Source: JAGQWW01 sp041392845 (GTDB lineage Bacteria; Bacteroidota; Bacteroidia; Chitinophagales; Saprospiraceae). From it: a DNA stretch of 64,000 nucleotides. Location of the stretch: NCBI GenBank assembly GCA_041392845.1, contig JAWKLG010000016.1, positions 109,862 through 173,861 of the forward strand, given 5' to 3'. Both the position numbers and the translations under genes were made by a program. Shown one piece after another: positions 61,824 through 64,000 of the stretch (within the stretch, counting starts at the first letter, position 1; each line of letters starts with the position of its first letter). The notes under the pieces are model-generated. The model worked only from the letters and a program-made list of their open reading frames with translations, was not told where the DNA came from and searched no databases.

Positions 61824-63644
61824 ATGAAAAAAATTCGCAACGTAGCCATTATTGCGCACGTCGACCACGGTAAAACCACTTTAGTGGATAAAATGCTCCA
61901 TGCCGGCGACATTTTTAAGGCCCATCAAGAAACCGGGGACTTAATTATGGACAATAATGACCTCGAAAGAGAGCGCGGAATTACCATTCTTTCCAAGAAT
62001 GCATCTATGACCTGGAAAGACCACAAAATCAATATCATCGACACCCCTGGTCACTCCGATTTCGGAGGTGAGGTAGAACGTGTTTTGAACATGGCAGATG
62101 GTGTATTGCTTTTGGTGGATGCATTTGAAGGACCAATGCCCCAAACCCGTTTCGTTTTGCAAAAAGCAATCGAGCTGGGTCTGAAGCCAATCGTTGTCAT
62201 CAATAAAGTAGATAAAGAGAACTGTACTCCTGACGAAGTACACGAGGGAGTGTTTGATTTGATGTTCAACCTGGATGCTACAGAAGAACAGTTGGACTTT
62301 CCGGTATTGTTTGGTTCTGCTAAGCAAAATTGGATGAGCAAGGACTGGAAAAATAAAACTGAAGACATTTCTGCACTATTGGACGCAATCATTGAATACA
62401 TTCCTGCACCTAAAGTTGCCGAAGGTAATCTTCAAATGTTGATCACTTCTTTGGATTATTCGTCTTTCGTTGGTCGTATTGCTATCGGTCGTTTGCACCG
62501 TGGTACTTTGAAAGACAATCAGAACGTAAACCTTATGAAAAAGGATGGTTCTGTGGTAAAGTCAAAAGTGAAAGGTTTGTTTGAGTTCCAGGGAATGGAA
62601 AAGGTGAAAACAGACGAAGTACATCCTGGCGATATCTGTGCAGTAGTTGGTTTGGAAGGATTTGAAATCGGCGATACCATTGCTGACTTCGAAAATCCTG
62701 AGGCATTGCCATCAATCGCTATCGATGAGCCAACCATCAGTATGACTTTTACTATCAACGATTCTCCATTCTTTGGTCAGGAGGGTAAATTCGTTACCTC
62801 TCGTCACTTGAAAGAGCGTTTGGAGAAAGAGTTGGAGAAGAACCTTGCCCTGAGAGTACATGCAACTGACAAAGCAGAGTCTTTCAAAGTTTATGGTAGA
62901 GGAGTTTTGCACCTTTCTGTTTTGATTGAAACGATGCGTCGTGAAGGATATGAGCTACAGATTGGTCAGCCTCAGGTTATTTTGAAAAAAATTGATGGTG
63001 TAACCAGTGAGCCGGTAGAGGAGTTGAAAATTGATTTGCCAGAGGAAGTTTCAGGTAAAGCAATTGAAATGGTAACCAAAAGAAAAGGTGTAATGCTTTC
63101 TATGGAGCCAAAAGGAGAGCGTATGCACCTTGAATTTGAAATTCCTTCAAGAGGTATCATCGGATTGAGAAGCCAGTTGTTGACCGCAACAGCAGGTGAG
63201 GCCATCATGAACCACCGTTTTAAAGAATATCAGGAGCACAAAGGAGAAATTCCAGGTCGCCAAAACGGTTCTTTAATTGTAATGGAAACCGGAACCTCCA
63301 TCCCTTACTCTTTGAACAACCTTCAGGATCGTGGTGTGTTTTTCATCAATCCGGGTGAAGAAGTTTACGAAGGTCAGGTAATTGGCGAAAATACCCGTCA
63401 GGGAGACCTTGTGGTGAACGTTACCAAAACTAAGAAGCTTACCAATATGCGTTCTTCTGGTAATGACGACAAGGTAAAATTAGCACCACCTTTAAAACAT
63501 TCGCTTGAAGAAGCTTTGGAATATATCCAGGGTGATGAATATGTTGAAGTGACTCCAAAGTCATTGAGACTTAGAAAAATCTTTCTGAAAGAGCACGACC
63601 GTAAAAGAGCGAAAAACGCTGCGCTTGCTCAAGCTGAAGTATAA
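61824..63644 (+). CDS. typA: translational GTPase TypA/BipA
   Basis: Ribosome-associated GTPase of 606 residues. The ATG at 61824 begins MKKIRNVAIIAHVDHGKTTL; the TTG at 61818 is less likely. The G domain has the P-loop AHVDHGKTT, ERERGITILSKNAS, DTPGHSDFGGEVER, NKVDKENC (NKxD) and GSAK. Later come the EF-G-like domain III and V parts (FTINDSPFFGQEGKF, GRGVLHLSVLIETMRREGYE) and the BipA-specific C-terminal domain (GEIPGRQNGSLIVMETGTSI). It supports ribosome assembly and stress adaptation, notably growth at low temperature. The length is standard. Confidence 0.97.
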   Translation: MKKIRNVAIIAHVDHGKTTLVDKMLHAGDIFKAHQETGDLIMDNNDLERERGITILSKNASMTWKDHKINIIDTPGHSDFGGEVERVLNMADGVLLLVDAFEGPMPQTRFVLQKAIELGLKPIVVINKVDKENCTPDEVHEGVFDLMFNLDATEEQLDFPVLFGSAKQNWMSKDWKNKTEDISALLDAIIEYIPAPKVAEGNLQMLITSLDYSSFVGRIAIGRLHRGTLKDNQNVNLMKKDGSVVKSKVKGLFEFQGMEKVKTDEVHPGDICAVVGLEGFEIGDTIADFENPEALPSIAIDEPTISMTFTINDSPFFGQEGKFVTSRHLKERLEKELEKNLALRVHATDKAESFKVYGRGVLHLSVLIETMRREGYELQIGQPQVILKKIDGVTSEPVEELKIDLPEEVSGKAIEMVTKRKGVMLSMEPKGERMHLEFEIPSRGIIGLRSQLLTATAGEAIMNHRFKEYQEHKGEIPGRQNGSLIVMETGTSIPYSLNNLQDRGVFFINPGEEVYEGQVIGENTRQGDLVVNVTKTKKLTNMRSSGNDDKVKLAPPLKHSLEEALEYIQGDEYVEVTPKSLRLRKIFLKEHDRKRAKNAALAQAEV

Positions 63645-63731
63645 ATAATTCAAGGCAGGCTGTTGGCAGGGAATTTTTTTTTTAAAAAACAGGCAAAAAA
63701 TTTTGCCATCTTTTCCGAAAGAAATTTCTTA

Positions 63732-63794
63732 GCCAACAGCCAACAGCCAACAGCCAACAGCCAACAGCCAACAGCCAACAGCCAACAGCCAACA
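63732..63794 (+). repeat. heptanucleotide tandem repeat (GCCAACA x9)
   Basis: Nine perfect copies of GCCAACA lie just before a gene start at 63803. An inverted copy of the word (GGCTGTTGGCA) lies upstream at 63658-63668, so a hairpin can form. The heptamer is not a multiple of three but lies outside the frame. Confidence 0.9.
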
Positions 63795-63802
63795 GCCAGT
63801 TC

Positions 63803-64000
63803 ATGAAATCTACCAATCATCCATCTTATCCACCTGAGGCTTGGTCGGGAACTCCGGTCGAAGTCCTTTTGGAAGTAAGACAAGATGATGAGCGGCCTAT
63901 TAAAATGGTGGGAAACTTCAATGATTGGAATCTGGATTATGGCTTCATTTCTTTTCAAAAAATAAGTCAGGGAAAATACCGTGGATTTCTACCTCCTTTT
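63803..64000 (+). CDS. start of a gene with CBM48/isoamylase-N-like domain (partial)
   Basis: A frame open from the ATG at 63803 to the window end (66 codons) reads MKSTNHPSYPPEAWSGTPVE, then VRQDDERPIKMVGNFNDWNL and KISQGKYRGFLPP. The pattern VGNFNDWN followed by G-x-Y/F and strand elements resembles glycogen-binding/isoamylase N-terminal (CBM48) domains. The gene is cut by the window, so the full product is unknown. A 7-bp tandem repeat directly precedes it. Confidence 0.55.
   Translation, partial: MKSTNHPSYPPEAWSGTPVEVLLEVRQDDERPIKMVGNFNDWNLDYGFISFQKISQGKYRGFLPPF

Noticed and set aside
63650..63958. Minus-strand frame with repeated LAVGCWL
   Set aside because: It is only the translation of the GCCAACA tandem repeat and lies over the plus-strand gene start at 63803.
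1..64000. tRNA, rRNA or riboswitch genes
   Set aside because: I looked for GGTTCAAATCC-like arms, rRNA signatures and known riboswitch cores by eye and saw none. A covariance-model search would be needed to exclude small RNAs.

Overview
The window comes from a member of the Bacteroidota, most likely the Saprospiria. The evidence is the gliding lipoprotein GldD, type IX secretion C-terminal sorting domains (PDZ protein at 14.98-16.26 kb, propeller-like protein at 54.4-55.9 kb), promoters of the TTTG/TAnnTTTG type with few Shine-Dalgarno sites, a CarB without its allosteric domain, and many small secreted or lipoproteins typical of the phylum. Genus and species cannot be read from the sequence. 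I found no tRNA, rRNA, CRISPR array or prophage.

Layout. 0-18.6 kb is chromosomal core: an MscS-type channel, a DUF3078 outer-membrane protein, polA, a tandem two-unit D-Ala-D-Ala ligase coupled to a PASTA membrane protein, gldD-ruvA, a PIG-L deacetylase, a DUF3857 protein, then a PDZ/T9SS protein downstream of a BlaI/M56 (BlaR1-like) pair. The blaI promoter carries three 16-bp operators of identical design (TACGA-N6-TCGTA). 19.1-23.5 kb is a heavily frameshifted stretch (XRE regulator, GT39 glycosyltransferase, two unknown genes) bounded by a 68-bp duplicated copy of the XRE gene's 3' end. 23.7-28.8 kb is AT-rich accessory DNA with a SUKH/SMI1 protein, three unrecognised proteins, a lipoprotein, a PoNi-type immunity protein and an orphan antitoxin: it looks like an island of immunity genes without visible toxins. 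29.1-31.2 kb holds frameshifted msrB, a membrane protein and a GT2 glycosyltransferase. 31.95-32.91 kb is a RAYT transposase between two modular palindromic elements. 33-64 kb returns to core genes: MFS transporter, bipartite amidohydrolase, pyrD, a TMTC-like TPR protein, M19 dipeptidase, sorbosone dehydrogenase-like lipoprotein, Nudix hydrolase, carB, an ABC1 kinase, an OmpA lipoprotein, a radical SAM/SPASM protein, a CxxxY-type ccmE, a CNNM/CorC protein with a GNAT protein, an RRM protein, a flavin reductase, a VOC protein, a zinc-ribbon-like lipoprotein, typA, and the start of a carbohydrate-binding-like gene that leaves the window.

Two themes run across the window. First, the non-coding DNA is full of repeats: a dispersed element of about 150 bp, a 52-bp perfect palindrome, a four-unit array of about 150 bp, an 840-bp segment bounded by 31-bp inverted repeats, and short-word inverted repeats at convergent gene ends. 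Second, single-base indels break several genes that still read coherently across frames, including the normally essential ddl. Those breaks may be consensus errors rather than true decay, so broken genes are described here as frameshifted and not as proven pseudogenes.
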